This document shows, in pieces, positions 52,346 to 61,294 of a DNA stretch of 64,000 nucleotides; within the stretch, counting starts at the first letter, position 1, and each line of letters opens with the position of its first letter. This DNA is from Pseudotabrizicola algicola (lineage in GTDB: Bacteria; Pseudomonadota; Alphaproteobacteria; Rhodobacterales; Rhodobacteraceae). Below the pieces are notes generated by a model. The model was not told the DNA's origin. It searched no databases and worked only from the letters and a program-made list of their open reading frames with translations. The DNA lies in assembly GCF_010915705.1 (NCBI RefSeq), contig NZ_JAAIKE010000007.1, forward strand, positions 62,001-126,000. Direction: 5' to 3'. The translations under genes and the position numbers were made by a program.

Positions 52346-52792
52346 ATGCGACGCTATGGCGAAGCCGTCAAACCCGGCCAGATTTACCGCCCCAGACCGG
52401 GGGTCTATGCGGTGTTGTTGCGCGGCGACCGTGTGCTTACGACACATCAGGCCGAACCGCTTCCGGAATACCAGTTGCCCGGCGGAGGGATTGACCCGGG
52501 CGAAAACCCGATTCCGGCCCTGCATCGAGAAGTGTTTGAAGAAACGGGGTGGAAGTTAGCCGTGATACGGCGTCTGGGCGCTTATCGCCGGTTCACATAT
52601 ATGCCCGAATACGACAAATGGGCCGAAAAGATCTGCACCATTTTCCTCGCCCGGCCAATCCTGCGCCTTGGCCCGCCGATAGAGCAAGGGCATCAGGCAA
52701 TCTGGATGTCGGCAGAAGAAGCGAAGGAAAAGATCACCAACGTGGGTGATCGCGCCTTCCTTGCACATGCGCTGCATGGTCACCCACGGTAA
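52346..52792 (+). CDS. Nudix hydrolase (ADP-ribose/diadenosine-type not resolved)
   Basis: The product is 148 residues. The Nudix box begins GGGIDPGENPIPALHREVFEETGW (core REV-EETG) at about residues 48-71; YRPRPGVYAVLLRGDRVLTTHQ precedes it. The aromatic-rich YRRFTYMPEYDKWAEKICTIF segment may bind the base of its substrate. The substrate is not predictable from sequence. It is divergent from hslO, and its 3' end overlaps the convergent phosphatase gene by 13 bases. Confidence 0.85.
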   Translation: MRRYGEAVKPGQIYRPRPGVYAVLLRGDRVLTTHQAEPLPEYQLPGGGIDPGENPIPALHREVFEETGWKLAVIRRLGAYRRFTYMPEYDKWAEKICTIFLARPILRLGPPIEQGHQAIWMSAEEAKEKITNVGDRAFLAHALHGHPR

Positions 52793-54078
52793 TCAAACAG
52801 CAAGCCAGAGACATCATCGGGAAACTCCTCCGAACCCATATGCGCCGCGAGATCCCAGATCAGCGCATCGAGGAGTTGGGCCGAAGCCATGGCTCGGTTC
52901 TTGCGGATCATGGCCTCGAGCCCATCTTCGCCAAGCTCTTGCCCGGTCGGCGAGGGACATTCTGTCAAACCATCAGACAGCAGAAACAGACGGTCACCGG
53001 GGTAAAGCTGCGCTGTCACCCGTTCATGCACGGCTTCGCCAAGCAGACCGATGGGCAATCCCCCGTTGCCCAGCCGATCAATCGTGCCGTCGGCGCGCAG
53101 GATCAACGGATACGGATGGCCCGCCTGTACGAGCGCGACGGACCCGCTGCCCAGATCGACTTGCGCATAGGCCATCGTGAAATACTGATCGACCTGCAAA
53201 TCCTCAAGCATGGTGCGGTTGAAACGGGCAGCGACCTGTTCGGGCGGCAAGGCATCAAATCCGCCATCCGCGCGCCGTTGAAACGCGATGTTCTGATCCG
53301 GCGCGGCGGCGGAAAGGTATCCGGCAAGACGCGCCGTCATCATCGCCGACGCGACACCGTGCCCCGACACGTCAACCGAATAAAGGGCGACATGTGAAGC
53401 ATTCAGCTCAAAAAATCCGGCAAGATCGCCGCCGACATGGCCTGACGTTCGCAGAAAAAGGGTCGCCGCACCGCGGCCCCAATCCCTGAAACGCTCTCGC
53501 ACAAGGGTTTGCTGAAGTTTTCGCGCTTCAATCAGGTCGCGATGAACGGTGTCATGGGCACGCTGAAGTTCAGTGAGCGTGGCCCCCAGCAGACGGTTTT
53601 TTTGCACAAGTTCCTTGTGCATGCCGACAATTCTTTCGCCCGCCCGCAGCCGGGCGCGCAGCTCGTCAGCCGAAACCGGCTTGGTCAGAAAATCATCGGC
53701 CCCGGCCTCCAGTCCTTTGGCGATCTCGGTCTTTTCCGATTTGGAGGTCAGAAGGATGAAATAGGCATAGCCCTCCTGCCCAAGGCCGCGAAACGCCGCG
53801 CATAACTCAAGCCCTGACATTCCATCCATCATCCAGTCAGACAGGATGATATCATATTGCCTGGACTGGCAGGCCAGCAGGGCAGCTTCGCCCGACGCGG
53901 CTTCGTCCACAACATAGCCCCAGCGGGAAAGTGACATGGTCAGCATCATGCGTTGTGCCTTGCTGTCATCCACCACAAGCACCCGCAGCGGATTTTGCGG
54001 ATCGGGCGAATGCGCCGAGGTATCAGGTTTGGCAAATTCCATCAGGGTCATCAGGGCAAGGTCCATGTTTGGCAACAC
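52780..54078 (-). CDS. Response-regulator receiver fused to a SpoIIE-type PP2C phosphatase (RbaY/RsbU-like)
   Basis: The product is up to 432 residues. The receiver domain has VLVVDDS (Asp37-38), the phospho-acceptor Asp81 in LSDWMMDGMSG, and TKP near 133. A coiled linker (about 150-190) leads to a PP2C/SpoIIE domain with metal-site motifs GGDLAGFF, DVSGHGVASAMM, LLSDGLTE and PDDVSGL. Phosphorylation of the receiver would switch on dephosphorylation of an anti-sigma-factor antagonist, as in partner-switching systems; Rhodobacter RbaY has this architecture. GTG 54078, TTG 54075 and ATG 54066 are all possible starts. It is divergent from an HPt gene. Confidence 0.9.
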   Translation of the reverse strand: MLPNMDLALMTLMEFAKPDTSAHSPDPQNPLRVLVVDDSKAQRMMLTMSLSRWGYVVDEAASGEAALLACQSRQYDIILSDWMMDGMSGLELCAAFRGLGQEGYAYFILLTSKSEKTEIAKGLEAGADDFLTKPVSADELRARLRAGERIVGMHKELVQKNRLLGATLTELQRAHDTVHRDLIEARKLQQTLVRERFRDWGRGAATLFLRTSGHVGGDLAGFFELNASHVALYSVDVSGHGVASAMMTARLAGYLSAAAPDQNIAFQRRADGGFDALPPEQVAARFNRTMLEDLQVDQYFTMAYAQVDLGSGSVALVQAGHPYPLILRADGTIDRLGNGGLPIGLLGEAVHERVTAQLYPGDRLFLLSDGLTECPSPTGQELGEDGLEAMIRKNRAMASAQLLDALIWDLAAHMGSEEFPDDVSGLLFDYRG

Positions 54079-54153
54079 AGCCTCACCCTTCGGGCGTTAA
54101 GCATCGGTGAAAGCTAAAAATTTCATCTATCGCCCCAAGACTGCCCGGTTTTG

Positions 54154-54169
54154 CTAAGCCGGCCTTAAC
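54154..54169 (+). promoter_or_regulatory. CtrA-like box between the phosphatase and HPt genes
   Basis: CTAA-N7-TTAAC matches TTAA-N7-TTAAC at 8 of 9 positions. It lies 63 bases before the HPt start and about 75 bases before the divergent phosphatase start, a position suited to control of either gene. A second weaker match (TTAA-N7-TGAA) is at 54097-54111. The rest of the 153-base gap shows no clear sigma-70 promoter. Confidence 0.45.
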
Positions 54170-54231
54170 CAAAATCGCCAAAAATGGGGTCACGGTTGAT
54201 GGGCATTTACAAATAGTTCTGTGGTTGCGGC

Positions 54232-54558
54232 ATGATAGACTGGACGCGGGTGAAAGATCTCAGATCGGAAATCGGGGTGGAAGACTTCGGTGAAATCGTC
54301 ACCGTTTTCTTGCAGGAGGCAGATGAAGTCGTCTCGCGGCTGATTACCCTGACCGATGCGCGGTCCATCGAAAATGATCTGCATTTTCTCAAGGGCAGCG
54401 CGCTTAATCTGGGCTTTGCCGATCTTGCCCTGATTTGTCAGAGTGGAGAAAGACGGGCCGCCTCTGGCTTTACCGATGTTTGCACGCAGGCTGTGGTTGA
54501 CAGCTATCAGCGGTCGCGCAGTGCCTTTCTGGGCGGTATCGAAGCCATTTTCGCCTAG
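54232..54558 (+). CDS. Histidine-containing phosphotransfer (HPt) protein
   Basis: The product is 108 residues. The HPt motif DLHFLKGSALNLGF gives the phosphorylatable His51, with Lys54 and Gly55 in their usual places; the rest is predicted helical. It would pass phosphate between a hybrid kinase and a receiver, plausibly the receiver-phosphatase encoded divergently. No kinase is adjacent. Its 3' end overlaps the convergent ilvA gene by 4 bases. Confidence 0.9.
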   Translation: MIDWTRVKDLRSEIGVEDFGEIVTVFLQEADEVVSRLITLTDARSIENDLHFLKGSALNLGFADLALICQSGERRAASGFTDVCTQAVVDSYQRSRSAFLGGIEAIFA

Positions 54559-55802
54559 ATCAGAAACTCGGACAAAATGCCGTCATTGGTAATGTCACGA
54601 TACGGGAACGCCGCCTGATCCAGCCGTGCAAAAAGGCGCGTAAAGTTCTCTGGCGCTTTGGTTTCTATCCCGATCAGCACCGAGCCGAAATTGCGCGCCG
54701 ATTTCTTCAGATATTCAAATCGGGCAATGTCATCCTCGGGGCCGAGCATTTCAAGAAATTCGCGCAATGCGCCGGGTCTTTGCGGCATGCGCAGGATGAA
54801 ATACTTCTTCAGGCCGGCAAAGCGTTGCGCCCGCTCCTTCACCTCGGGCAAGCGCTCGAAATCGAAGTTCCCGCCAGATGTGACGCACACCACCGTCTTG
54901 CCGCGGATAAGTTCTGCCAGATACGGCAAAACATCTACGGACAAGGCTCCGGCCGGTTCCAGAACGATCCCTTCGACGTTCAGCATATCGAGCATGGTGA
55001 TGCAGATTCGATCTTCGGGCGCCAGCAACACCTGCTCTGGCTCGATCCAGTCCAGCAGGGCAAAGGTCTTGTCGCCAAGGCGCGCAACGGCTGCCCCATC
55101 AACAAAGCTGTTTACCTCGGTCAGGGCATGTGGCGCGCCCGCATGCAGCGCGGCGGTAAGTGATGCGCCGCCCAAAGGTTCGACGAAGCGATAATCCACA
55201 TCCGGCGCGGCCAGGCGCAGAAACCGCGTCACCCCCGCCGATAATCCACCCCCGCCCACCGGCAAGATGACCAGATCGGGCGCGCTGCCCAGCTGGTCCA
55301 GAATCTCCACCCCAACCGAAGACTGACCGAGGATGACATCGTCATCATCAAAGGGTGACAGAAAATATGCGCCCTTTTCGGTGCAAAACGCCTTTGCCGC
55401 CGCAAGAGTCTGGTCAAAATAGTCGCCCGTCAGAACGATCTGAACATGCCCGTCCCCGAACATGCGGGTTTTGTCGATCTTCTGCTGCGGTGTGGTCACC
55501 GGCATGAAGATCGTTCCCTGCACCCCAAAATGGCGGCAGGCATAGGCAACGCCCTGCGCATGGTTGCCGGCACTGGCGCAGGCAAAAAATTCTTGGCCTG
55601 GCTGAGCCTCACGCACCTTGCGCATCGCTGTGAAGGCACCCCGCAACTTGTAGGAGCGGACCGGCGAGAGATCTTCGCGCTTCAGCCAGATGTCTGCGCC
55701 GAACCGTTGCGACAGGTGGTCGTTGCGCTGCAATGGCGTCGGATCAAAAAGATCGCGCAGGGCATCGGTGGCAAGGCGGGCATGTTTCACGAAATCACTC
55801 AT
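54555..55802 (-). CDS. ilvA: Threonine ammonia-lyase (threonine dehydratase)
   Basis: This 415-residue fold-type II PLP enzyme has the Schiff-base lysine in VRSYKLRGAF (Lys52) and the phosphate loop VGGGGLSAGV. A C-terminal ACT-like regulatory domain follows (KKYFILRMPQRPGALREFLEML). It makes 2-oxobutanoate from threonine for isoleucine synthesis. The single ACT-like domain marks the short form, as in many alphaproteobacteria. Confidence 0.94.
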   Translation of the reverse strand: MSDFVKHARLATDALRDLFDPTPLQRNDHLSQRFGADIWLKREDLSPVRSYKLRGAFTAMRKVREAQPGQEFFACASAGNHAQGVAYACRHFGVQGTIFMPVTTPQQKIDKTRMFGDGHVQIVLTGDYFDQTLAAAKAFCTEKGAYFLSPFDDDDVILGQSSVGVEILDQLGSAPDLVILPVGGGGLSAGVTRFLRLAAPDVDYRFVEPLGGASLTAALHAGAPHALTEVNSFVDGAAVARLGDKTFALLDWIEPEQVLLAPEDRICITMLDMLNVEGIVLEPAGALSVDVLPYLAELIRGKTVVCVTSGGNFDFERLPEVKERAQRFAGLKKYFILRMPQRPGALREFLEMLGPEDDIARFEYLKKSARNFGSVLIGIETKAPENFTRLFARLDQAAFPYRDITNDGILSEFLI

Positions 55803-55870
55803 GCCCTTGGATGCCGCAGCCGCCCCCTTTTGGCAAGTGCCGCGCCTTACAGCAGGCGTCTACACCATCT

Positions 55871-56179
55871 CTAAAAGCAGGTTGAGGTCAAAAGGATTGG
55901 CGCCAGTGTGAGCAGACTGGCGACCAACCCGATCCATGCCCCATAGGAGACCAACCGGTCCTCTCGGGAGGGGCCGCGCGGCATCTGCCAAATCAGAATG
56001 GCATGCAGCGCCAACCCGCCCACCCACACCGCCGCCAAGATCACAACCTGTGCTTGACCTATTGGCGTTGTCAGCGCGGGCCAGCCCCACGCGCATCCAA
56101 CGCCGTGCAAAGCATAAACCACGGAGAACAAACCTGCCCAAAGCAAAGGACCTGCCAACATCCACGCTGCCCAACGCAT
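55871..56179 (-). CDS. Small membrane protein of the oxidase operon
   Basis: The product is 102 residues with three likely membrane helices (AAWMLAGPLLWAGLFSVVYAL; AQVVILAAVWVGGLALHAILI; GAWIGLVASLLTLAPILL). The ATG overlaps the coxI-III stop by one base (TGATG), so it is coupled to the oxidase. It may be a small accessory or subunit IV-like component; no characterised family is recognised. Confidence 0.75.
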   Translation of the reverse strand: MRWAAWMLAGPLLWAGLFSVVYALHGVGCAWGWPALTTPIGQAQVVILAAVWVGGLALHAILIWQMPRGPSREDRLVSYGAWIGLVASLLTLAPILLTSTCF

Positions 56180-58683
56180 CACAAAAGCTCCTGCGCTGTG
56201 ACAAGCAGGGCAGAAATCGCGGTCGTCACGAACGCAAAATCTTGCCATAGACGCCAGACCGGGGCAGCGCCGCGCCGGTGTGCGCTCATCCGGCCTCCTC
56301 GCGCATCGGCATGACAACGCAGTGCAAGAAGCAGGGCAATCACCACGTGAACCACTGCAAATCCCAGCAGGACCCCGCGCAAGGCATCTCGGGCATGCCG
56401 CGTCGGATCATCCATCCCCGATGCAATGCCGGCGAAGGCTGCCAGCGCCACCACGGCCGAGACGATCCCTGACAAGGCGTGGGTTTGGGCCATGCGGGTT
56501 GCGCGGCCAGCCTCTGCCTGTCGTGCCGCGAATGCCCCGAAGCCAAGCGCCGCCAAGGCGATGATCGCCAGCGCCGCAGACCAGAGTCCCGGAACGGTCG
56601 ACTCTGGCGCAGGCCAACCCGGGGCCACGACCGTCAGAAATCCCACACCAAAGAGCAGGCAGGCATAGAGCGAGGTATCGGCCACCAGTGTCGCGACCGC
56701 TCCACCATAGGCAAGCGTTCCGCGGACCTGCCAATGCAGTGGCAACTCGAGGCTGGGCGCCACCGCGACAACGGCATGATCCCGGTCGGCACCCATGACA
56801 AAGCCCCAGCGCCAGAGAACCAAGATAATGCCCAGAATGGACAGGGGTGTTAACCAGTAAAGGCCGGCCAGCATCAAAATGAAGAAACTGCCGATTGTCA
56901 GCGCCGTGGCGACGGGAAGCATCGAGTTATCGGGCAGCACCGCGATATGCTCGGGCCTGCCGCTGCCCGCCTCGACCACAAGGGTTTCACGCCATCCACG
57001 CGGCGCGCCGGGCAGCAGCCCCTCACCGCGCGCAAGCGTGACTGCGACATCCCTCCCTTCATGTGCGGCCACAGGCAGCGACGCGAAATTGTAGACAGGC
57101 GCGGGCAATGCCATGGCCCAGTCCAGCGTCGGGGCTTGCCACGGATTGCGGCGGCTGTGGGTTCCCAAAAACCGCTGCAGGATGATGTCGAAAGCAAACA
57201 GGGCAAAGCCCATGGCCATAACCATGCTGAAAATCGACGAAATCAAGTTTGGCAGCACCCATTCCGGATTGTCGGGGTAAACGTCGATCCGCCGCGGCAT
57301 GCCCAGAAGTCCGGTCAGATGCATGATGAAGAAGGTTCCGTGAAATCCGATGAGGATCAGCCAAAACGCCGCTTCTCCCAGTCGCGGCACTCTTTCCCGC
57401 CCGCAGATCAAGGGCATCCAATAAGTCAGCGCGGCCAGCATCGGGAAAACAAAACCGCCGATCAGAACATAGTGCAGATGCGCCGTGACAAAGGCAGTGT
57501 CATGGGCTTGCCAGTTGAACGGAACGATGGCCAGCATGACCCCTGTCAACCCGCCCATCACAAAGGTCAGGAAGAAACCCAGCACATAAAGCATGGGCAG
57601 CTTGAGCTGTGGCCGCCCCTTCCAGATGGTGCCGATCCACACAAAAACCTGAACCGCCGTCGGAACGGCCACCAGTGCCGAAGCCGCGGAGAAGAACGCG
57701 AGCGCCATATGGGGGATGCCCACCGTGAACATGTGATGGACCCAGAGCCCGAAGGACAAGAACACAAGCCCCAGAACCGCTGCGACCACCGCGCCATACC
57801 CCAAAATTGTGGTCCGGCTCAGAATGGGAATGATGGTGGAAAGCGCGCCCGCAGCAGGCAGAAAGATGATGTAAACCTCGGGGTGCCCAAACAGCCAGAA
57901 AAGATGCTGCCACAGCAAGGGATCACCACCGCGCGCCACCGCAAAAAACGGCCAGTCGAAGGCGCGCTCCAGTTCCAGAAGGATGGAGCCGAGGATCAGG
58001 GGCGGAAAGCCCACCAGCATCATCACGCTGGTGCCAAGCATATACCACCCCATCAACGGCATCCGTGTCAGCGGCATATCTGCGGCACGGCAGCGCAGAA
58101 TGGTGACGGTGATTTCCACAGCGGCAGCAACGGCGGAAATCTCGACAAAGGTGATCCCCAAAAGCCAGACATCGGCATTGACGCCCGGCGTGTGGGTCTT
58201 GTCTGACAGTGGCGTATACATGAACCAGCCGCCGTCTGGCGCCACACCCGCCAGCAAGGACAGCAGAATGATGGTTCCGCCAAACAGATAGCACCAGTAG
58301 CCCAGCGCCGAGAGACGGGGAAACGCCATATCGCGGGCACCAAGGATTTTGGGCAAAAGCCAAAGGGCCAATCCTTCAAGCATCGGAATGGCAAAGAGAA
58401 ACATCATGATGCTGCCATGCATCGTGAAGATCTGGTTATAGAGTGCGGTGTCCAGAAACGCCCCGCGCGGAGTGGAAAGTTGCGCCCTGATCAACATCGA
58501 CAGGACGCCGCCAATGGCAAAGAACACACAGGCCGTTGCCATGAAGCGAAGTCCGATGGTACCATGATTGACTGAAGACAGAACGCCCCGCCATCCCGGC
58601 AGATCGCTCCAGACCCCGGAAAGCTGTCTGTGCAGGCGCAATGCGCGTTGCGGGGGGTTCATCCGCTGCCCTGCGTCACTCAT
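56179..58683 (-). CDS. ctaD: Cytochrome c oxidase subunit I fused to subunit III
   Basis: The product is 834 residues. Residues about 35-560 are subunit I: the low-spin heme His in FTMHGSIMMFLFAIP, the CuB/cross-link motif GHPEVYIIF, WVHHMFTVG and AHLHYVLIGG. The D-pathway Asp is kept in ARDMAFPRL and the K-pathway Lys in QLKLPMLY, but the usual Asn after PRL is Ser/Ala. Residues about 620-830 are a subunit-III-like seven-helix region (LPLHWQVRGTLAYGG; ALRGVLLGFAVVHVVIALLLALR). It is the catalytic core of an aa3/caa3-type terminal oxidase. ATG 58683 overlaps the coxB stop by 8 bases. Confidence 0.93.
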   Translation of the reverse strand: MSDAGQRMNPPQRALRLHRQLSGVWSDLPGWRGVLSSVNHGTIGLRFMATACVFFAIGGVLSMLIRAQLSTPRGAFLDTALYNQIFTMHGSIMMFLFAIPMLEGLALWLLPKILGARDMAFPRLSALGYWCYLFGGTIILLSLLAGVAPDGGWFMYTPLSDKTHTPGVNADVWLLGITFVEISAVAAAVEITVTILRCRAADMPLTRMPLMGWYMLGTSVMMLVGFPPLILGSILLELERAFDWPFFAVARGGDPLLWQHLFWLFGHPEVYIIFLPAAGALSTIIPILSRTTILGYGAVVAAVLGLVFLSFGLWVHHMFTVGIPHMALAFFSAASALVAVPTAVQVFVWIGTIWKGRPQLKLPMLYVLGFFLTFVMGGLTGVMLAIVPFNWQAHDTAFVTAHLHYVLIGGFVFPMLAALTYWMPLICGRERVPRLGEAAFWLILIGFHGTFFIMHLTGLLGMPRRIDVYPDNPEWVLPNLISSIFSMVMAMGFALFAFDIILQRFLGTHSRRNPWQAPTLDWAMALPAPVYNFASLPVAAHEGRDVAVTLARGEGLLPGAPRGWRETLVVEAGSGRPEHIAVLPDNSMLPVATALTIGSFFILMLAGLYWLTPLSILGIILVLWRWGFVMGADRDHAVVAVAPSLELPLHWQVRGTLAYGGAVATLVADTSLYACLLFGVGFLTVVAPGWPAPESTVPGLWSAALAIIALAALGFGAFAARQAEAGRATRMAQTHALSGIVSAVVALAAFAGIASGMDDPTRHARDALRGVLLGFAVVHVVIALLLALRCHADARGGRMSAHRRGAAPVWRLWQDFAFVTTAISALLVTAQELL

Positions 58684-59386
58684 TTTCATCCCCGTCGCTT
58701 GTGGAAAGGTCGGGAAACGCCCCCGGTTCATAGACGATCACGCGGAACCGCATGAAACTATGTCCTAGCCCGCAAAACTCGGCGCAGAGCCCCTCGAGTT
58801 CGCCGGGCGCCTCGGCAAAAAGCCTCAGGACATTGGCCCGCCCCGGGACTGCGTCCATTTTGCCGCCAAGACGCGGCACCCAGAAGCTGTGGATCACATC
58901 CGTGGAAGTGATCTCCAGGTCAAGCGGGGTGCGCGCTGGCACATAAAGCACGTCTTGTGTCTCGATCACGGCTCCGTCTGGTCCCGGTTGCGTAAAGACC
59001 CAGCCCCACTGCTGCGCCTCTGCCGTGATGCGAAGCGCCCCATCGGTGCGCGGCAATATCCGCTCACCGACCCAAAAGCCGTAACCGACCAGTGCCACCA
59101 GAACGGTCATGACAAAACCCACGCCCAGACCGAGTGTCCAGACCCGCTCATCTGGTCCTGAGCCCTCGCTTCTGCGCCATGCGATGGCGAGCAAGATCAG
59201 GACGAAAGCTGTAATCGCTGCCGCGCCCAAAAGCATGGCCCACCACAGCCCTGCGATCAGTTGTGCAGAGGGTCCGGCGGGCGCGAGCGTGGAGAGCGAG
59301 CCGTCGCATGCCGCCAAGAACGGAACCAAACCGGCCAACGCGACCTTGTATCCGGATACCCCCCTGCCACCGAGCCAGTGAGGCAC
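58676..59386 (-). CDS. ctaC: Cytochrome c oxidase subunit II
   Basis: The product is about 236 residues. A lipoprotein-type signal (VALAGLVPFLAAC) is followed by two membrane helices (LWWAMLLGAAAITAFVLILLA; GLGVGFVMTVLVALVGYGF) and a periplasmic cupredoxin domain: ITAEAQQWGWVF, the CuA ligands in STDVIHSFWVPRLGG and LCAEFCGLGHSFM. No C-terminal cytochrome c domain is present. The start is uncertain: GTG 59386 lacks a ribosome site, whereas TTG 59338 has AAGG at 5 bases but gives a very short signal. The divergent DUF2231 start is only 7 bases from the GTG. Confidence 0.9.
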   Translation of the reverse strand: MPHWLGGRGVSGYKVALAGLVPFLAACDGSLSTLAPAGPSAQLIAGLWWAMLLGAAAITAFVLILLAIAWRRSEGSGPDERVWTLGLGVGFVMTVLVALVGYGFWVGERILPRTDGALRITAEAQQWGWVFTQPGPDGAVIETQDVLYVPARTPLDLEITSTDVIHSFWVPRLGGKMDAVPGRANVLRLFAEAPGELEGLCAEFCGLGHSFMRFRVIVYEPGAFPDLSTSDGDENE

Positions 59387-59392
59387 TGACGC

Positions 59393-59920
59393 ATGATCAA
59401 AAAATCCAACCGCGGACGCAGACGGCGCCTGACCGATCCGATCCAGGCGCGGGACTCGTTTGACGCCACCGAGTCGAAAATCGCAATCGCCGGTCATCCG
59501 CTGCATGCGATGATGGTCGCCTTTCCCATTACTCTCGCATTCTGCACCTTCGCCGCTGACGGGCTGTACTGGTGGACGGGCGATCCGTTCTGGCCGCGCG
59601 TCGGGCTTTGGTCTGCCGGTGTGGGCTTTTGTGTCGGCGTTCTTGCAGGCATCGTCGGCACGATGGAATTGCTCGCGGTCGCAGGCATCCGCATTCGCTC
59701 TGCAAGTTGGACCCATTTCATTCTGGCGGTGATGCTTCTTTCCATGCTTGGCGCAAACTGGATCATCCGGCTGGATGATGCCGAGGCCGCGATCCTGCCT
59801 TGGGGTGCCTTGCTGTCGATGGTCACCGCAGGCATGACTGCGATTACAGGCTGGCACGGCGGAAAACTGGTGTTTGACTATCAGATCGGAACGCAGCCTG
59901 GTCACAGAGATCCTCCCTGA
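59393..59920 (+). CDS. DUF2231 membrane protein
   Basis: The product is 175 residues. A basic N-terminus precedes IAIAGHPLHAMMVAFPITLAF, the DUF2231 hallmark with conserved His residues, and four membrane helices in all (LGANWII...; GALLSMVTAGMTAITGW). The family is often found near oxidases or redox proteins, and its role is unknown. GAGG lies 9 bases before ATG 59393. It runs opposite to the oxidase genes, exactly filling the space between the CopD-like gene and coxB. Confidence 0.82.
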   Translation: MIKKSNRGRRRRLTDPIQARDSFDATESKIAIAGHPLHAMMVAFPITLAFCTFAADGLYWWTGDPFWPRVGLWSAGVGFCVGVLAGIVGTMELLAVAGIRIRSASWTHFILAVMLLSMLGANWIIRLDDAEAAILPWGALLSMVTAGMTAITGWHGGKLVFDYQIGTQPGHRDPP

Positions 59921-60378
59921 GGTTCCAACAAAACGGGGGGAAGAAGGTCTGCCATCCAGGCAAGATCGGGCTTTGCCAGCACCAGCCACAGCACTACGGA
60001 AATCTGCGGAAACAAAAGCACAAGGGCGATTAGCGGTTGCGGCATAACGTAACGCCCGCCGCTTTCGCCGGATCGCAGAATCAGATGGCCCAACCAAGCG
60101 TGAACCAATGCCATGCCACAGACAAATACCAGTTTCACCCAGAGCCATTCCGCCCGCACATCTGCTGCAAAGATTAGCGCGGTGCCTGCCGAAATTGCGA
60201 TCACCGCGGCAGGTGTCGCAAACAAGATGTAACCGCTATGCGTGATCAGGCGAAACTCGGTGAATCGAGACTGCGCGCGCACGCCGCGGTAGTGGTGCAG
60301 GAGCAGCGGCAATGCCACAAGCGCCGCACACCAGCACAGCAAGCCGGCGATATGCAAGAATTTCAGCGCCGCAATCAC
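59902..60378 (-). CDS. CopD-like / heme-copper membrane protein
   Basis: The product is 158 residues and starts with GTG. Four predicted helices include LKFLHIAGLLCWCAALVALPLLLHH with a CWC pair, a long segment GYILFATPAAVIAISAGTALIF, and WLWVKLVFVCGMALVHAWLGHLI. The pattern (conserved His and aromatic residues at helix ends) resembles CopD/DUF2269-type or HemJ-like proteins that handle copper or heme. It is coupled to ctaG (GTGA overlap), so a role in oxidase metal or heme assembly is likely (inference). Confidence 0.75.
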   Translation of the reverse strand: MIAALKFLHIAGLLCWCAALVALPLLLHHYRGVRAQSRFTEFRLITHSGYILFATPAAVIAISAGTALIFAADVRAEWLWVKLVFVCGMALVHAWLGHLILRSGESGGRYVMPQPLIALVLLFPQISVVLWLVLAKPDLAWMADLLPPVLLEPQGGSL

Positions 60379-61121
60379 GCTGCAAACCCCTGCTTCCAGA
60401 CACGCCGCATCAGCCAGAAGGCAAAACCCGCCATGGGCGCAAAGCCGGGAACCCACATAATCAACCCTGCAAGCTGTTGATCGGCGATCAGCGTCAAACC
60501 AAACGCCTCTGCCCCGATCAGATGCTGCGGATAAAGACCGGTCGGCGCAAAGGTCAGCACCGCGCCGATAAAGCCCATCCCCGCCGCCAGTCCGCTGACA
60601 CAAAGGGCATGCGAAAAGACATCCTCGGCCCCTTGGTCCTTGCGGAAAACCGCTGACCAGAAGACCCAAGCTGGCAACAACAGCGCCAGTTGCATCAACC
60701 AGTAAAACCCGGCGCTGGACCAGGCGAGATCATACACCGGGGGAAGATGCCAGGCGACCAGAACAGCCAGCGTGACGCCCATCGCCACCAACGATGGCAA
60801 AGACCGCCATGGGAAGGCGAGCGCGAGCGCGGGCGCAACTATGGAAACCAGAACCAGATGATGGAGGGCTCGCGCGGAAAACAATGCGACGGTCGCCGCG
60901 CAAAGGGGAGAGAGGAACGCCAGAACCAAACCCGCCGCCGCCACGATCAGGGCCCGATCTTGGGCCGGGGAAAAGCCCACCCGTGACCGGTGCATCAGCG
61001 CAGCCATGCCTGCAACAGTGAGGGCTGCGAGTAACCACGGGTCAAGGTTCCACGTGGACGCCAGGGCATCTGGTGCGATCAAGGGGCCGCAATACGGCAC
61101 AGCGGACGAGCCGTCGGTCAA
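60375..61121 (-). CDS. ctaG: CtaG-family (caa3-type) cytochrome c oxidase assembly protein
   Basis: The product is 248 residues. Six to seven membrane helices include LSPLCAATVALFSARALHHLVLVSIVAPALALA, VLVAWHLPPVYDLAWSS and DQQLAGLIMWVPGFAPM, the pattern of the caa3_CtaG family, which helps assemble heme-copper oxidases. The start chosen is TTG 61121 because AGGAGAGG lies directly upstream; the frame is open further upstream. It is first in the ctaG-CopD pair and 1 kb upstream of coxB on the same strand. Confidence 0.88.
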   Translation of the reverse strand: MTDGSSAVPYCGPLIAPDALASTWNLDPWLLAALTVAGMAALMHRSRVGFSPAQDRALIVAAAGLVLAFLSPLCAATVALFSARALHHLVLVSIVAPALALAFPWRSLPSLVAMGVTLAVLVAWHLPPVYDLAWSSAGFYWLMQLALLLPAWVFWSAVFRKDQGAEDVFSHALCVSGLAAGMGFIGAVLTFAPTGLYPQHLIGAEAFGLTLIADQQLAGLIMWVPGFAPMAGFAFWLMRRVWKQGFAA

Positions 61122-61294
61122 TTTCCTCTCCTGCTCTTCACTACCAAGACGGGTGTAACTTCGGCATGACCAAACTGTCACAAAACGCTTCTGTTCCTGA
61201 ACAAGTCCCAACCCACCACTTTCGTTCCCGATTTTCGCCAAACGGGCGCGGGTTGAAGAGCGGATTTCACAATTTTTGAGCGGCGCGCGGAACG

